DNA of 64,000 nucleotides. Origin: Streptomyces sp. NBC_01198 (GTDB taxonomy: Bacteria > Actinomycetota > Actinomycetes > Streptomycetales > Streptomycetaceae). Where the stretch lies: assembly GCF_036010485.1 (NCBI RefSeq), contig NZ_CP108568.1:62001-126000 (forward strand), written 5' to 3'. The translations under genes and the position numbers were made by a program. Each line of letters starts with the position of its first letter. Position 1 is the first letter of the stretch. Shown piece after piece: positions 17,908 to 27,458 of this stretch. The notes beneath the pieces were generated by a model that saw nothing but the letters and a program-made list of their open reading frames with translations, did no database searches and was not told the DNA's origin.

Positions 17908-18801
17908 TCACGAACTGTCTGAGCGGTAGGCGAAGGGCCTGCCGGGGCAACTGGTGCATTCGAACAGGTAGATGCCGCCCATGTCGCCGAGCGTGAGCCC
18001 AGGGGGGCATTGGATCTCGGTGCGTTGTTCGTAGGGGAGGTCCCAGATGGTTCCCGTGGCCGGCGTGTCCTCGATGGGCAGCCACGTGCGCCAACTCTCG
18101 CCGCCGAACTCCGCACTGTTGATCGTCAGGAGATGCTCCATGTGCACGTTGCATATAGGGCAGGTCGGCCAGTCGGGCTCTTGCGTCCACGTCGGGTACC
18201 CGCCGACCTTGACGCCGTCCGACACGGAGAGGTGATACCAGTAGGACCAGCCGGTTTCCTCCTTCAGCTGTTCGAACCTGGCTTCGAGCGCGTCGGCGAC
18301 CTCGTCCGGGAGGTCCCAGTTCGGGTAGTCGGTGACGCGCTCAGGGTGCAGGACGCAGGGGGCCGGGAGGTAGTCGTCGTGAGGGCCGGCCGGGCGGGGT
18401 GGATCGGCCGGCCGCAGGTCGCTCAGGGAGCTGTCCCGCCAGTGGATCTCGGGGCGGGGAACGTAGCCGTCCTCGTGGTCGAAAGGGCACCAGAGCACCT
18501 GCAGGAGATCGGTGCCGCCGGGAAAGGCCAGGTCGGGCACGTCGGTCGCGAAGAGCTGGAGGACCGGGACGAGCGGGATCGGTCCCTGCGCGGGAGGGGA
18601 GAACGCCGTGCGCGGGTGGTCGTCCTCGCAGTGCGGCCAGGGCTCCGGGAGCGGCCAGAGCATGGGTCCGCCGAGCGAGCTCTGCCGTGCGCTCGGATCG
18701 CCGAGGCGCGGATGCAGGCGGACGGCCGTCTTCCGGTAGTCGGCCACTTCCGGGCACAGCGCCTCGACATCGATCGGTCGTGGCGGGGTGGTACGAGCCA
18801 T
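17908..18801 (-). CDS. DUF1963 (YwqG-like) protein
   Basis: A 297-residue cytoplasmic protein with the features of the DUF1963/YwqG family: GGPMLWPLPEPWPHCEDD near residue 45, PLVPVLQLFATDVPDL near 78 and LLQVLWCPFDHED near 100. The C-terminal half carries two CxxC-like pairs (CPICNVHMEHLL, CTSCPG) that could bind a metal. AGGAG lies 8 bases before ATG 18801. The family is often near contact-dependent or DNA-related genes, but function is not established. Confidence 0.85.
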   Translation of the reverse strand: MARTTPPRPIDVEALCPEVADYRKTAVRLHPRLGDPSARQSSLGGPMLWPLPEPWPHCEDDHPRTAFSPPAQGPIPLVPVLQLFATDVPDLAFPGGTDLLQVLWCPFDHEDGYVPRPEIHWRDSSLSDLRPADPPRPAGPHDDYLPAPCVLHPERVTDYPNWDLPDEVADALEARFEQLKEETGWSYWYHLSVSDGVKVGGYPTWTQEPDWPTCPICNVHMEHLLTINSAEFGGESWRTWLPIEDTPATGTIWDLPYEQRTEIQCPPGLTLGDMGGIYLFECTSCPGRPFAYRSDSS

Positions 18802-19082
18802 CGGAGGTGCTCCTCACAGACCAAGACGTTGGCTTGGCCACGACCGAGGCCGCGGTGGGCTGAGAGTAGCCGCAGGATCCGTCGGATCCGCCCGCAGGCC
18901 CCGTTCCGGGAGGAGGTCGGCGCGCGCGAGGGCTGATGGTGGGGGCGGCCCGGCGCACCGGTCGCGAGCAGAACCGTCCGGCGCGGGTGACGGGTGTCAC
19001 ATGAATCGGACATTGGCGAAGGAATGGGACCAATGGGTATCTGGTTGAACCCTAAACCAACCCCGTATCGAAGGATCACGTC

Positions 19083-19709
19083 ATGGGCCTGTTCAACCGC
19101 AAGACCGAGACCACCGCACCTGTCACCGCACCCAGTGCCGCTGCCGCCACGGCCGTCGCCGACCCCGAGCTGGCGCGCCTGACCGGTGACTACGTCATCG
19201 ACACCGCGCACAGCGAGATCGGCTTTTCGGCGCGGCACGCGATGGTGACGACGATCCGCGGTCGCTTCGCCGACTACGAGGGCACCCTGCACCTCGACGG
19301 CGCCGACCCGGCCGCCTCCACCGCAGCCCTCACCATCAAGGTCGCCAGCATCGACACCGCACTGGGTGCGCGCGACGAGCACCTGCGCAACGGCGACTTC
19401 TTCGCCGCCGACGAGTTCCCCGAGATCACCTTCCGCAGCACCAGCGCGGAGCAGATCGACGCCGAGACCTACCGGATGCACGGCGGCCTCACCGTCAAGG
19501 GGATCACCCAGCCCGTCTCGATCGACCTGACGCTCAACGGCCAGGTCACCGACCCGTATGGCGCCGTCCGCGTCGGCTTCGACGGTTCCGCGACCGTCAG
19601 CCGCGGTGACTGGGGTCTGACCTACAACGCGGCCCTCGAAGGCGGTGGCGTCCTGATCAGCGACAAGGTCAAGCTCACCTTCGACATCTCCGCGGTCAAG
19701 CAGGTCTGA
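19083..19709 (+). CDS. YceI-family lipocalin-like protein
   Basis: A 208-residue protein. After an Ala/Thr-rich N-terminus, the YceI domain runs from about residue 37 to the end: TGDYVIDTAHSEIGFSARH, GRFADYEGTLHLDG, HLRNGDFFAADEFPEITFRS, and LTVKGITQPVSI. The fold is a beta-barrel binding isoprenoid-type lipids such as polyprenols. There is no signal peptide, as is common for actinobacterial members. Start ATG 19083 follows GAAGGA 7 bases upstream. GGGTAT lies 45 bases before the start but without a matching -35. Confidence 0.92.
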   Translation: MGLFNRKTETTAPVTAPSAAAATAVADPELARLTGDYVIDTAHSEIGFSARHAMVTTIRGRFADYEGTLHLDGADPAASTAALTIKVASIDTALGARDEHLRNGDFFAADEFPEITFRSTSAEQIDAETYRMHGGLTVKGITQPVSIDLTLNGQVTDPYGAVRVGFDGSATVSRGDWGLTYNAALEGGGVLISDKVKLTFDISAVKQV

Positions 19710-19731
19710 TCCGGCCGCACGCGAGTAGACC

Positions 19732-19770
19732 GGCCCGGGCGGCGGCGCGTTCCCGCGCTCCCGCCCGGCC
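19732..19770 (+). terminator. Possible terminator after the YceI gene
   Basis: CGGGCGG (19736-19742) can pair with CCGCCCG (19761-19767), with further pairing of GGCC at the base. It begins about 25 bases after the stop. The remainder of 19771-20020 shows no gene. Confidence 0.4.
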
Positions 19771-20020
19771 GCGTGCTGCCGCCGCCCGGACCGGCGCGGG
19801 CCGCCCCTCGCCAGGTGCGAACGCGGAGCACCCGCCGGCCGGTGACGGCCCGTCGCGTCCCAGCACCATCGGACCCGTGCCCGTCGGCGCCGGGGGACGC
19901 CGCCGACCGGCGCGAGCGTTTGGCAGGGAGTGGCAGGAGCGCGGTCACCAGGGCTCCCGCCGCCGGGGTCATCCCGACCCACCATCCTGGAACGCCGACT
20001 GACATCGAACGCCGGGGCCA

Positions 20021-20548
20021 CTACTGCTCGGCGACAGGGGGGCGGCGCCTGCGCGGGGTGGCCGAGCGGGGCGGCTGGGCGCGCACGCGGGTCATGACGT
20101 CGCCGAGGCGGTGCAGGTCGTCGCCGGCCATGGGGTCGAGGAGCAGGCGGCGGACGACCTCGACATGGCCGGGCAGGACGGCTTCGACGAGTGCCCGGCC
20201 GTCGTCGGTGACGGTGACGAGGGTGGCCCGGTCGTCGTCAGGGCTGGGGTCGCGGGTGATGAGGCCCGCCTTTTCCAGCAGCCCCGCCTGATAGGTGAGG
20301 CCGCTGCGGCTGTAGACGACGCCGTCGGCCAGTTCCGTCATGGTCAGCGGACCGTCCCCGTGGGCCGGGCGGGCCAGCAGCTGGAACTGCACGTAGCTGA
20401 TCCCGCCCGTGGCGCGGAGCTGCTGCTCGACCTGGTGCTGGAGCAGACTGACAGCTTCCATGAGGACGAAGCAGGTGCCCAGTTCCGCCGGATCGAGCGG
20501 CCGGACGCTCGGCCCTCCGGCGCCGGTGGGGGGCTGGCTGTCGGTCAT
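20021..20548 (-). CDS. MarR-family transcriptional regulator
   Basis: A 175-residue regulator with the MarR winged helix: LLARPAHGDGPLTMTELADGV (helix-turn-helix entry), YSRSGLTYQAGLLEKAGLI (recognition helix) and RDPSPDDDRATLVTVTDDG (wing). The dimerisation helices flank it. It diverges from a broken zinc-type oxidoreductase gene at 20590, its probable former target, with only about 45 bases between them for a shared operator. The C-terminus is an unusual Arg/Pro-rich tail. Confidence 0.9.
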   Translation of the reverse strand: MTDSQPPTGAGGPSVRPLDPAELGTCFVLMEAVSLLQHQVEQQLRATGGISYVQFQLLARPAHGDGPLTMTELADGVVYSRSGLTYQAGLLEKAGLITRDPSPDDDRATLVTVTDDGRALVEAVLPGHVEVVRRLLLDPMAGDDLHRLGDVMTRVRAQPPRSATPRRRRPPVAEQ

Positions 20549-20589
20549 TCCCGCACGCTACATGGTGCGAATTCGTATCACTGTGAGCT

Positions 20590-20950
20590 TCCCCACCGCC
20601 CCGCTACGACGTGGCCGGGGTCGTCTCCGAGGTCGGCGAGGATGTGCGCGGCTGGCCTGTCGGGGACGCGGCCTGGCAGGCGCCGTTCGAGCACGCCGGG
20701 GTCACGGCCGGGCAGAGCGTCCTCATCGACGGCGGAGGCGGCGCGGTCGGCGGTTACGCCGTCCAGCTGGCCAAGCAGGAGGGCGCCACGGTGACGACGA
20801 GCGCCGCCCCGCGCAGCCACGACCGCCTCCGCTCGTACGGCGCCGACCGGATCGTCGACTACACCGCGGGCCCGCTCGCACAGGCCGTCGCCGGGCAGCA
20901 CTCGCCCGGGCACGGTCGACCTGCGCCCTCGCCCTCCGGGGCCGGGACCT
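20590..20950 (+). pseudogene. Remnant of a quinone-oxidoreductase-type dehydrogenase
   Basis: The frame reads RYDVAGVVSEVGEDVRGWPVGDA, then jumps directly to WQAPFEHAGVTAGQSVLIDG, the Rossmann motif GGGGAVGGYAVQLAKQ and YGADRIVDYT, after which similarity is lost. In intact medium-chain dehydrogenases about 50 residues lie between the first two blocks, and the domain continues beyond. There is also no proper N-terminus. The gene thus has a deleted 5' end, an internal deletion and a lost 3' end. Confidence 0.6.
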
Positions 20951-20952
20951 GG

Positions 20953-22281
20953 TCACGCCGCCGGCGCCTCCGCGCTCTCCCGGAGGCCCGCCGGCGCCGC
21001 GGCCTGCGGGACGGCGCGGTCGTCGTAGCGCATCAGCGCGGGCAGGGACGCGGCCAGCAGCCCTACCGCCGCCACACATGCGACACCGCCTGACCACACC
21101 GAGGCGCGGGCCGAGCTGAGGGCGGCCACGGCGCCGGAGCGGACCTGGCCGAGCTGCGGGCCCACCGAGTACGAGAGCAGTTCGATGCCCGCGAGGCGTC
21201 CGCGCAGGGCGTCCGGGATGGTCTGGTTCCACATGGTGCTGCGGCCGATCCCGCTGACCATGTCGAGCCCGCCCGCCGCGGCCAGGCACAGCAGCACCAG
21301 CCACACGTTGCCGGTCAACCCCGTACAGGCCATCGCCGCACCCCATCCGGCCGCCGCGAGCACCACCATCAGCCCGTGCCGGTGCACCCGCACCGCCCAG
21401 CCGCTGGTGAGGCTGACCAGCAGTGAACCCACCGACCCCGCCGCGTACATCAGGCCGAGCGACCAGCGGGCGTGCAGGTCGTCGGCGAGGAAGGGGAAGA
21501 TCGCCGCCGGGTACGCGAAGAACATCGCGGCCAGGTCGATCGCGTAGGTGCCCAGCAGCTCCTTGCGGCTCCAGGCGTAGCGCGCGCCCTCGGCGATGCC
21601 GCGCAGCGAGGGCTTTGCGGCGTCGTGGGCGGCGGGCGAGCGGGCCAGGCCGAGGCCGAGGCAGACCGAGACCGCGAAGGTCACGGTGTCGGCGCCGTAC
21701 GCCCAGCCCGGCCCCGCCCAGGCGATCACCAGGCCGGCGAGCGCGGGGCCCGCGATGGCGCCGACCTGGGAGCGCAACGCGTTGAGCGACGCGGCCGCGG
21801 CGAGCTGGTCGCGCGGCACGATCCGCTGCACGATCGCGTCGAGGGCGGGGCGCCGCAGCCCCGTCAGCGCGCTGGACAGTGCCGCCACCACGTACAGCAA
21901 CCACACCGCGGGGTGCGGCAGCAAGGTGTTGGCCAGCAGGGCGGCGGCCAGCAGGCCCTGCGCGGCCTCGGTGGCGTTGATCAGCAGCTTGCGGTCCATG
22001 GCGTCGGCGAGCGCTCCGCCGTACAGCCCGAAGACGATCAGCGGCACCAGCTCCACCGCGCCGATCGCCCCGACCGCGGCGGCCGAACCGGTGAGCTGCT
22101 TGAGCTGCACTGGCAGGGCCACCAGGGTCAGGAAGCTGCCGAAGGTCGTGATCACCCCGGCCATCCACATCAGGCGGAAGTCGCGCGAGGTGCGCCAGGG
22201 GGTCAGGTCGGGCAGCAGCCTGCGCGGCCGCCCGGAGGGCGGAGCGGGGGTGGGGCCGGGGCCGGGGGAATCGTCCGTCAC
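20953..22281 (-). CDS. MFS transporter (DHA3/EntS-like)
   Basis: A 442-residue MFS transporter with about 12 spans. The loop between spans 2 and 3 (GGALADAMDRKLLINATE) carries the family's D-R/K signature. The half at residues 110-160 (LRRPALDAIVQRIVPRDQL) is typical of MFS_3 exporters that release siderophores or drugs. GTG 22281 (VTDDSPG) is the likely start; the upstream frame extension is Arg/Pro-rich. It ends two bases after the oxidoreductase remnant on the opposite strand. Substrate unknown. Confidence 0.85.
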   Translation of the reverse strand: MTDDSPGPGPTPAPPSGRPRRLLPDLTPWRTSRDFRLMWMAGVITTFGSFLTLVALPVQLKQLTGSAAAVGAIGAVELVPLIVFGLYGGALADAMDRKLLINATEAAQGLLAAALLANTLLPHPAVWLLYVVAALSSALTGLRRPALDAIVQRIVPRDQLAAAASLNALRSQVGAIAGPALAGLVIAWAGPGWAYGADTVTFAVSVCLGLGLARSPAAHDAAKPSLRGIAEGARYAWSRKELLGTYAIDLAAMFFAYPAAIFPFLADDLHARWSLGLMYAAGSVGSLLVSLTSGWAVRVHRHGLMVVLAAAGWGAAMACTGLTGNVWLVLLCLAAAGGLDMVSGIGRSTMWNQTIPDALRGRLAGIELLSYSVGPQLGQVRSGAVAALSSARASVWSGGVACVAAVGLLAASLPALMRYDDRAVPQAAAPAGLRESAEAPAA

Positions 22282-22666
22282 GTGGATGCATGGTCCCGGA
22301 CCTGCGCGGGCGGGACAAAGTGTTTTCCGCGACGCCGACACCCGACCACCGTCCACGCCCCGGCGGCAAGCGGTTCCCGTACGGCGGGGGCGGATCCCCC
22401 GCGGTCACCCCGCGGTCTGACCCCGGCGCTGGGGATACGCGTCGGCCTGAACCCGATCCGCTCCGCAGTCGCCGGCGGCACCGGTCATCCGGTCCTGTGC
22501 GGCGGTGCTGAACGCGGTGACCGGGTCGCGCATCGCATTGTCCCGGGGACGAAAGGCGAGTTCCGCGGTGGTCCTGAGGCGTTCCGGCACCGTGCGGCAG
22601 GAGCAACTGCTGTCGGGCCGGCGAGGTGTTCCCTGGTGTGCTGGGTCCGGGTGGAGCCGCCGCAGG
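22282..22666. other. Intergenic region, no firm gene
   Basis: A minus-strand frame around 22405-22560 (ending DRVQADAYPQRRGQTAG) looks mildly coding but has no ribosome site or recognisable homologue, and may be a relic. Otherwise nothing stands out. Confidence 0.3.
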
Positions 22667-23092
22667 TCAGCAGTGGTAGGGCACGAAGGGATGCCATTGG
22701 GAGGGACTACCGGTGGTGAGGTACCAGTCATTGACGTAGCCCTGGACGGCGCCGGTGTCCACCTTGAACCAATAGGTGTCGCCGTGCCCGTCGATGTCGC
22801 CTGCCCCTGTCGTCCAGCAAACGAGGGATACCGGGGTGCCGTTTGCGAGTCGGACTCCCGCGATGGTGCCGCTGGTGTAGTTGGGACCCTTGTGGAATGC
22901 CAGGTATGACCCTGGATTGATAGCCGTAACTTTTGCGCAGTAGTCGCCTTCGTGATTGCCGTCCTGGCAGAAGTAGGGGCCAGCAGCCGACGCGGTGGAG
23001 GTGGATACGGCAAGCACACCACCGACCACCATCCCCACGGCAGCCAGGCGGCCGGTCAACCTCCGCCAAGTCCGCTCTTTCGTTGCACGCAC
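22667..23092 (-). CDS. Small secreted protein with SH3-like C-terminus
   Basis: A 141-residue exported protein. The signal peptide has RATKERTWRRL then AVGMVVGGVLAVST and a cleavage site after ASA near residue 36. The mature protein is Tyr/Trp/Gly-rich with four Cys (YFCQDGN, DYCAKV, VCWTTG, PYHC), consistent with two disulfides, and reads like a bacterial SH3 module (GDTYWFKVDTGAVQGYVNDW). GTG 23092 is supported by GGGAG 6 bases upstream. Extracellular role inferred. Confidence 0.75.
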   Translation of the reverse strand: MRATKERTWRRLTGRLAAVGMVVGGVLAVSTSTASAAGPYFCQDGNHEGDYCAKVTAINPGSYLAFHKGPNYTSGTIAGVRLANGTPVSLVCWTTGAGDIDGHGDTYWFKVDTGAVQGYVNDWYLTTGSPSQWHPFVPYHC

Positions 23093-23292
23093 CTGTGTCT
23101 CCCTTCGTGTGGGATCACCTGAGCTACCGAAGTTCACGGCATACTCAGCCTGCGAGGATGATTACGCCTCAGGACGAGACCGACCATGGACCCCCACTGT
23201 GGCAGCGCGAGGCCACCGCTGGCGAGACGTCTACGCATTCTGACGCGGTTGGCAGGACAAGCGCTGGATCCGCGATGTAGCCGGCGGGCGGT

Positions 23293-23760
23293 TCACGGCC
23301 AATTGCTCAGGCGCTGCCGCGTCGAAGCCATCAGGATGAGCGCGGCCTTGAGGCCGGCTATGTCGTCGCGATCGAATCCGATCCAGGACGCGAGCGCGCC
23401 GGCCTTCCCCGGCAGCGGCGACCGGGGGAAAGCCGGGCCCACGAACTCCGTTTCGCCACCCGAGAATCCCCGCGCGTAGGCGTGCATCGCTTGGGCGTAC
23501 CGGCCGGCGGTAACGTCGGGCGCCGCAAGAGCGAGCGGACGGCTCGTCCACGCCATGGACAGCAGCACCGCTGAGCGCGTCTCGTCTGCGGCCCCCGTCC
23601 AGCTCCGCAGCAGGGCGTTGTCGGCAGCCGCGAGATCGACGTCGTTGTGGTGCTCGTTCAACGCGATAGTCAAGTTCATCGTCACATCGGGAATCTGGAC
23701 GGAGGTTCCCAGCAACTCCGCTGCCATGGCCATGTGGTCGTCGAAGGCGCTCACGGACAT
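23293..23760 (-). CDS. Hypothetical protein, 155 aa
   Basis: A soluble, mostly helical protein (MSVSAFDDHMAMAAELLG, NHHND-like acidic patch, then MHAYARGFSGGETEFVGP and LKAALILMASTRQRL). No signal or membrane span. Start ATG 23760 has GAGGGG directly upstream. Family not recognised. Confidence 0.55.
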   Translation of the reverse strand: MSVSAFDDHMAMAAELLGTSVQIPDVTMNLTIALNEHHNDVDLAAADNALLRSWTGAADETRSAVLLSMAWTSRPLALAAPDVTAGRYAQAMHAYARGFSGGETEFVGPAFPRSPLPGKAGALASWIGFDRDDIAGLKAALILMASTRQRLSNWP

Positions 23761-24081
23761 CCCCTCGCTCGTCGTGGTGAACCGGGCCGTTGGTGATCCC
23801 CACCCGACCCGAGTGCTACAGGCGACCGTCACAAACAGCCTGGAACTGCCGGCCCTTCACCGGATACGACTCAGGTGTACCCCGTCGACGTTCGGGCGGA
23901 ACGGGGGGACTTGGCGGCGGCTGTGGGTCGACAGATGTGGACGCTTCGGCTCCGCTCGCTTCAGCCCGCTCGGGCAGCGGCTACCGGGCCTTATGGGACA
24001 TCAGAAGAGACAGTCGGCTTCACCCCATCCCTGCTCCCCCGCCGGACCGTTGCCTGCCCTGGTCCGGGGCAGGAGATGGGC

Positions 24082-24342
24082 ATGGGGAAACAGTGGAGGA
24101 CTCGATACCCGCTTTCCGAACCGGTCGTCAGGATGCTGCGCTGGGCTCGTTGGAGCTACGTGGGGTTTTCGCTGCTGGTCATCGTCACCTTCATCCTCAC
24201 CCTTGTTGAGGACGGCACCAGCTGGGAGCTGTGGGCCGACGGTGTCGGGCTCATCGTGTTCCCGGGCTTCTTTTTTCTCACCAGCCACCTGCTTCGGCGC
24301 AACGCGGAGTTCCTCCAGCAGCGACACGCAGGGCCTTCCTGA
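24082..24342 (+). CDS. Small two-span membrane protein, 86 aa
   Basis: MGKQWRTRYPLSEPVVRML is followed by spans WSYVGFSLLVIVTFILTL and GVGLIVFPGFFFLTSHLL and a basic/polar tail. AGGAG lies 6 bases upstream of ATG 24082, while ATG 24076 is also in frame. Unknown function. Confidence 0.6.
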   Translation: MGKQWRTRYPLSEPVVRMLRWARWSYVGFSLLVIVTFILTLVEDGTSWELWADGVGLIVFPGFFFLTSHLLRRNAEFLQQRHAGPS

Positions 24343-24621
24343 CCGGCCTGTTCGCCGTCCTACGGCGCGTGCCGTATGCCCGGTCATCGAGGCGCGTGGT
24401 TCCAGCCCCCACGCGTCACTCATGGCCGGGGCCGCCGCAGCCTCACATCCGGGACCTCAGCACGTCGACCTCACAGCCCGGCGCGAACGGGTCGAAGCCG
24501 TGCTCGGTCAGCCAGCGGATCACCAGGAGGCTTCGCAACGACCACCACGCGCGGATCACATCGAGGTCGACGTCGCTGCCGTAGCCGGCGAGAACGTCAC
24601 CGAGGTGCTCCTCGTGTCCTA

Positions 24622-25749
24622 GTGTCGCGTGAATGAAGTTCTTGGACGGTGGCTTGGTGTGCGGTTGAATGGCGTATGCCTGTCGCCCTGCCGCTGGTCG
24701 TCTCCGATGCGGACCGTGAGGTCCTGCGATCGTGGATCCGCTCGCCGTCGTCCCCGTCGGGGCTGGTGACGCGGGCCCGGATCGTGCTCCTCGCCTCGGA
24801 AGGCGCTTCGAACACCGAGATCGCGCGGCGTCTTGAGCTGTCCCGGCAGACGGTGGTGACCTGGCGGGGCCGTTACCGTTCGGCCGGCCTGCCCGGGCTG
24901 GAGGACCGGCCGCGCTCGGGCCGGCCCGGCACGGTGGACGAGACAGAAGTGGTGGTGCGGACCCTGGAAGGCCCGCCGGACAAGCTCGGCGTGACCCACT
25001 GGTCCTCCCGGCTGCTCGCCGCCGAGCTGCGACTGTCCAACGTCGCGGTGGCCAAAGTGTGGCGCAAGTGGAAGATCCAGCCCTGGCGCAGCGAGACCTT
25101 CAAGTTCTCCACCGACCCGGAGCTTGAGGCGAAGGTCCGCGACGTGGTCGGGCTGTACCTGGCCCCGCCGGAGAAGGCCGTAGTGGTCTGCGTCGACGAG
25201 AAGAGCCAGATCCAGGCGCTGGACCGGACCGCCCCGATGCTGCCGGTCCGGCCGGGCCTGGCCGAGCGGCGCACCCACGACTACGTCCGGCACGGCACCA
25301 CCACCTTGTTCGCGGCCCTGGAGGTCGCCACCGGGAAGATCACCGCCGACGCCTGCTACAACCGGCACCGCAGCGATGAGTTCCTGCGCTTCCTCAAGCA
25401 GGTCGCCAAAGCCCACCCGAGGGTGAAACTGCACGTCGTCGCCGACAACTACGCCACCCACAAGCACCCCCGCGTGAAGGCATGGCTCGCGAAGAACCCC
25501 CGGATCACGCTGCACTTCACCCCGACCTCGTGCTCCTGGCTGAACCTGGTCGAGATCTTCTTCGGCATCATCACCCGCCAGGCCATACGCCGCGGCACCT
25601 TCACCTCGGTCGCCGACCTCACCGACGCCATCCGCCGGTACATCGACGCCTACAACGACCGCTGCCAGCCATTCACATGGACCAAAACCGCCGACGAAGT
25701 CCTCGAACACGCAACCCCCAAGCGTCCAAGGACTTCATTCACGCGACAC
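24622..25749 (+). mobile_element. IS630-family insertion sequence
   Basis: The element is bounded by 27-bp terminal inverted repeats (24622-24648 and 25723-25749, beginning GTGTCGCGTGAATGAAGT) differing at one base (TTC against TCC). TA dinucleotides flank both ends (24620-24621 and 25750-25751), the target duplication expected of this family. It carries one transposase and interrupts a phosphotransferase gene on the other strand. Confidence 0.92.
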
Positions 25750-25752
25750 TAG
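24676..25752 (+). CDS. IS630-family transposase
   Basis: A 358-residue transposase. An N-terminal HTH domain (ASNTEIARRLELSRQTVVTW) is followed by a linker and the DDE core: VVCVDEKSQIQAL, LHVVADNYATHKHP and CSWLNLVEIFFG give D, D and E. Downstream (VFKTK-like end: FTWTKTADEVLEH) matches the family. The protein appears complete. The frame reads through the right inverted repeat and its TAG stop is completed by the first host base after the TA duplication. Start ATG 24676; a start at 24649 is possible. Confidence 0.93.
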   Translation: MPVALPLVVSDADREVLRSWIRSPSSPSGLVTRARIVLLASEGASNTEIARRLELSRQTVVTWRGRYRSAGLPGLEDRPRSGRPGTVDETEVVVRTLEGPPDKLGVTHWSSRLLAAELRLSNVAVAKVWRKWKIQPWRSETFKFSTDPELEAKVRDVVGLYLAPPEKAVVVCVDEKSQIQALDRTAPMLPVRPGLAERRTHDYVRHGTTTLFAALEVATGKITADACYNRHRSDEFLRFLKQVAKAHPRVKLHVVADNYATHKHPRVKAWLAKNPRITLHFTPTSCSWLNLVEIFFGIITRQAIRRGTFTSVADLTDAIRRYIDAYNDRCQPFTWTKTADEVLEHATPKRPRTSFTRH

Positions 25753-26605
25753 CGTCAAGATGGCCAGGTCGAACAGGGCGTCACCCGCGCCCGCCTCGGA
25801 CCAGTCGATGACGCCGGTGACCTCGTCGTCGTGATCGACGAATACGTGGGTGATCTGCAGGTCGCCATGTGTGAACATCGGAGTCCATGGCCGGAGCGCG
25901 GCTTCGGCGACCTGGCGGTTGCTGGTGACCAGGTCGGTGGCCAGAACCCCGTTCGCCACGAGCCGCTGACACTCGCCGTCGAGATCCGCCGTCAACTCGT
26001 CGACGCTCTTCCCCCGGTCGGGCCAGGGCGGCAACGGGGCGTCGTGCAACGTCCGGATGGCCGCGCCCGCCGCGGCCCACGCCGCCGGGGAGGCGGTCGA
26101 CGGCTCGCCGAGGCGGCCGAGTGCCGTCCCGGGGACCGCCGCGATCGCGAGTACCGGCGGCTTGTGCCACAGGACCTCCGGGGTCGGGACCGGCGCCAGG
26201 GCCATCGCTGCGACCTCGACGTCGATGCGCGCCTGGTCGGCGTCCACCTTCAGGAACACATCACCGACGCGCAGGGTCGCGCGCTCGGAATGGGCGACGA
26301 CAAGTTCGACCTCATCCATGGACGATCAGTATCCCGGGAGGGCCCGCCATCGTCGCCAGGTTAATGACGTGCGATTGCGCACCCGTTCCCGCTGCCCTGG
26401 ATCGACTCAGCTCTGTTCCTGGAGTCAGTCCCGGGGAGATCCCCGATCTGGTGGAATGGCCGGCCCGGGTCCCCGACCCTTGATCCTCGCGGAGTGCGCT
26501 GGCGGATGTCCACGGGAAATGGCGTCACTGCCGTAAGCAAGGGGTTCGTGCCGATCATGAGGCGACCAGAGCTCTTGGGGAAATCAGGCGCGGTAATCTC
26601 GGGAC

Positions 26606-27373
26606 ATGCCCGAGGCATCGGTGGCGGACTTCTACGACGAACTGGCCGACGACTACCACCTGATCTACCCGGACTGGGACGCGAGCATCCGTCGGCAGGG
26701 GGACGCCCTGGGCGCCCTGATCGGCCGGGATCGCGCGGTGGTGCTCGACTGTTCGTGCGGCATCGGTACGCAGGCCCTCGGCCTGGCGCTGTGCGGGTAC
26801 CACGTCACCGGGACCGACCTCAGCCGTCGCGCAGTGGCCCGCGCTGCCCGTGAGGCCGCCCACCGGAACCTGAGCCTGCGCACGGCCGCCGCTGACATGC
26901 GACGGCTCCCGTTTCCCGATGGCCGGTTCGACGTTGTCGTCTGCGCCGACAACTCGCTGCCCCACCTGCTGACCGAGCAGGATGCGCACGCAGCCCTGAC
27001 TGAGATGTGCCGCGTGCTGCGTCCGGCAGGTCTGCTGCTGGTCAGCACACGTCCCTACGACGACCTGCTGCGCGACCGCCCGGTTTCGACGCCTCCCCAG
27101 GTCCATCGGACCGCCGACAGCGGAGAACGAACCGTCACCTTCCAGCTCTGGCACTGGCACGAGGACGGCGAGCACTACGACCTGGAGCACTTCCAACTCC
27201 TCCCGGCAGGAGCGGGATGGCGCGTCCAGGTCCGCCGGACCACCTACTGGGCACTCGGCCGGGACCGGCTGGCCGGCCTCGCAGCCGAGGCCGGGTTTGT
27301 CGACCTCGGCTGGCGGATGCCGCAGGAAACTGGCTTCTTCCAGCAGCTGCTGGTGGCCCGCGCCGGGGAGTAG
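26606..27373 (+). CDS. Class I SAM-dependent methyltransferase
   Basis: A 255-residue methyltransferase. Motif I is VVLDCSCGIGTQALGLA (residues 45-61), motif II ends in GTDLS, motif III region is AAADMRRLPFPDGRFDVVVC, and motif IV/V is MCRVLRPAGLLLVS. The C-terminal half contains HWHEDGEHYDLEHFQL, which may form the substrate pocket. ATG 26606 has only a weak ribosome site. No pathway neighbours; substrate unknown. Confidence 0.85.
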   Translation: MPEASVADFYDELADDYHLIYPDWDASIRRQGDALGALIGRDRAVVLDCSCGIGTQALGLALCGYHVTGTDLSRRAVARAAREAAHRNLSLRTAAADMRRLPFPDGRFDVVVCADNSLPHLLTEQDAHAALTEMCRVLRPAGLLLVSTRPYDDLLRDRPVSTPPQVHRTADSGERTVTFQLWHWHEDGEHYDLEHFQLLPAGAGWRVQVRRTTYWALGRDRLAGLAAEAGFVDLGWRMPQETGFFQQLLVARAGE

Positions 27374-27458
27374 ATGATTTCAGCGGCGTGTGACGGTGGG
27401 TGGGCTGCGTGCAGAGTGTGTCATCTCGGCTGGGAGACCAGGGGATTGACGGCGGGTC

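Larger units (their letters stand above)
24443..26319 (-). pseudogene. Aminoglycoside-phosphotransferase-like gene interrupted by an IS630 element
   Basis: The 5' part (26319 down to 25752) begins MDEVELVVAHSERATLRVG and contains the APH/choline-kinase catalytic motif FTHGDLQITHVFVD and the DWSEAG metal motif. It is cut after DLAILTL. The 3' part lies beyond the IS, from 24619 to the TGA at 24443: GHEEHLGDVLAGYGSDVDLD, WWSLRSLLVIRWLTEHGFDP and a short tail. Removing the IS and one TA copy joins the halves in frame at ACG CTA GGA CAC, restoring a protein of about 250 residues. The insertion is recent or at least unaltered: no other damage is visible in either half. Confidence 0.85.

Noticed and set aside
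19033..19038. GGGTAT before the YceI gene as a sigma-B promoter
   Set aside because: No GNNT element at the required distance
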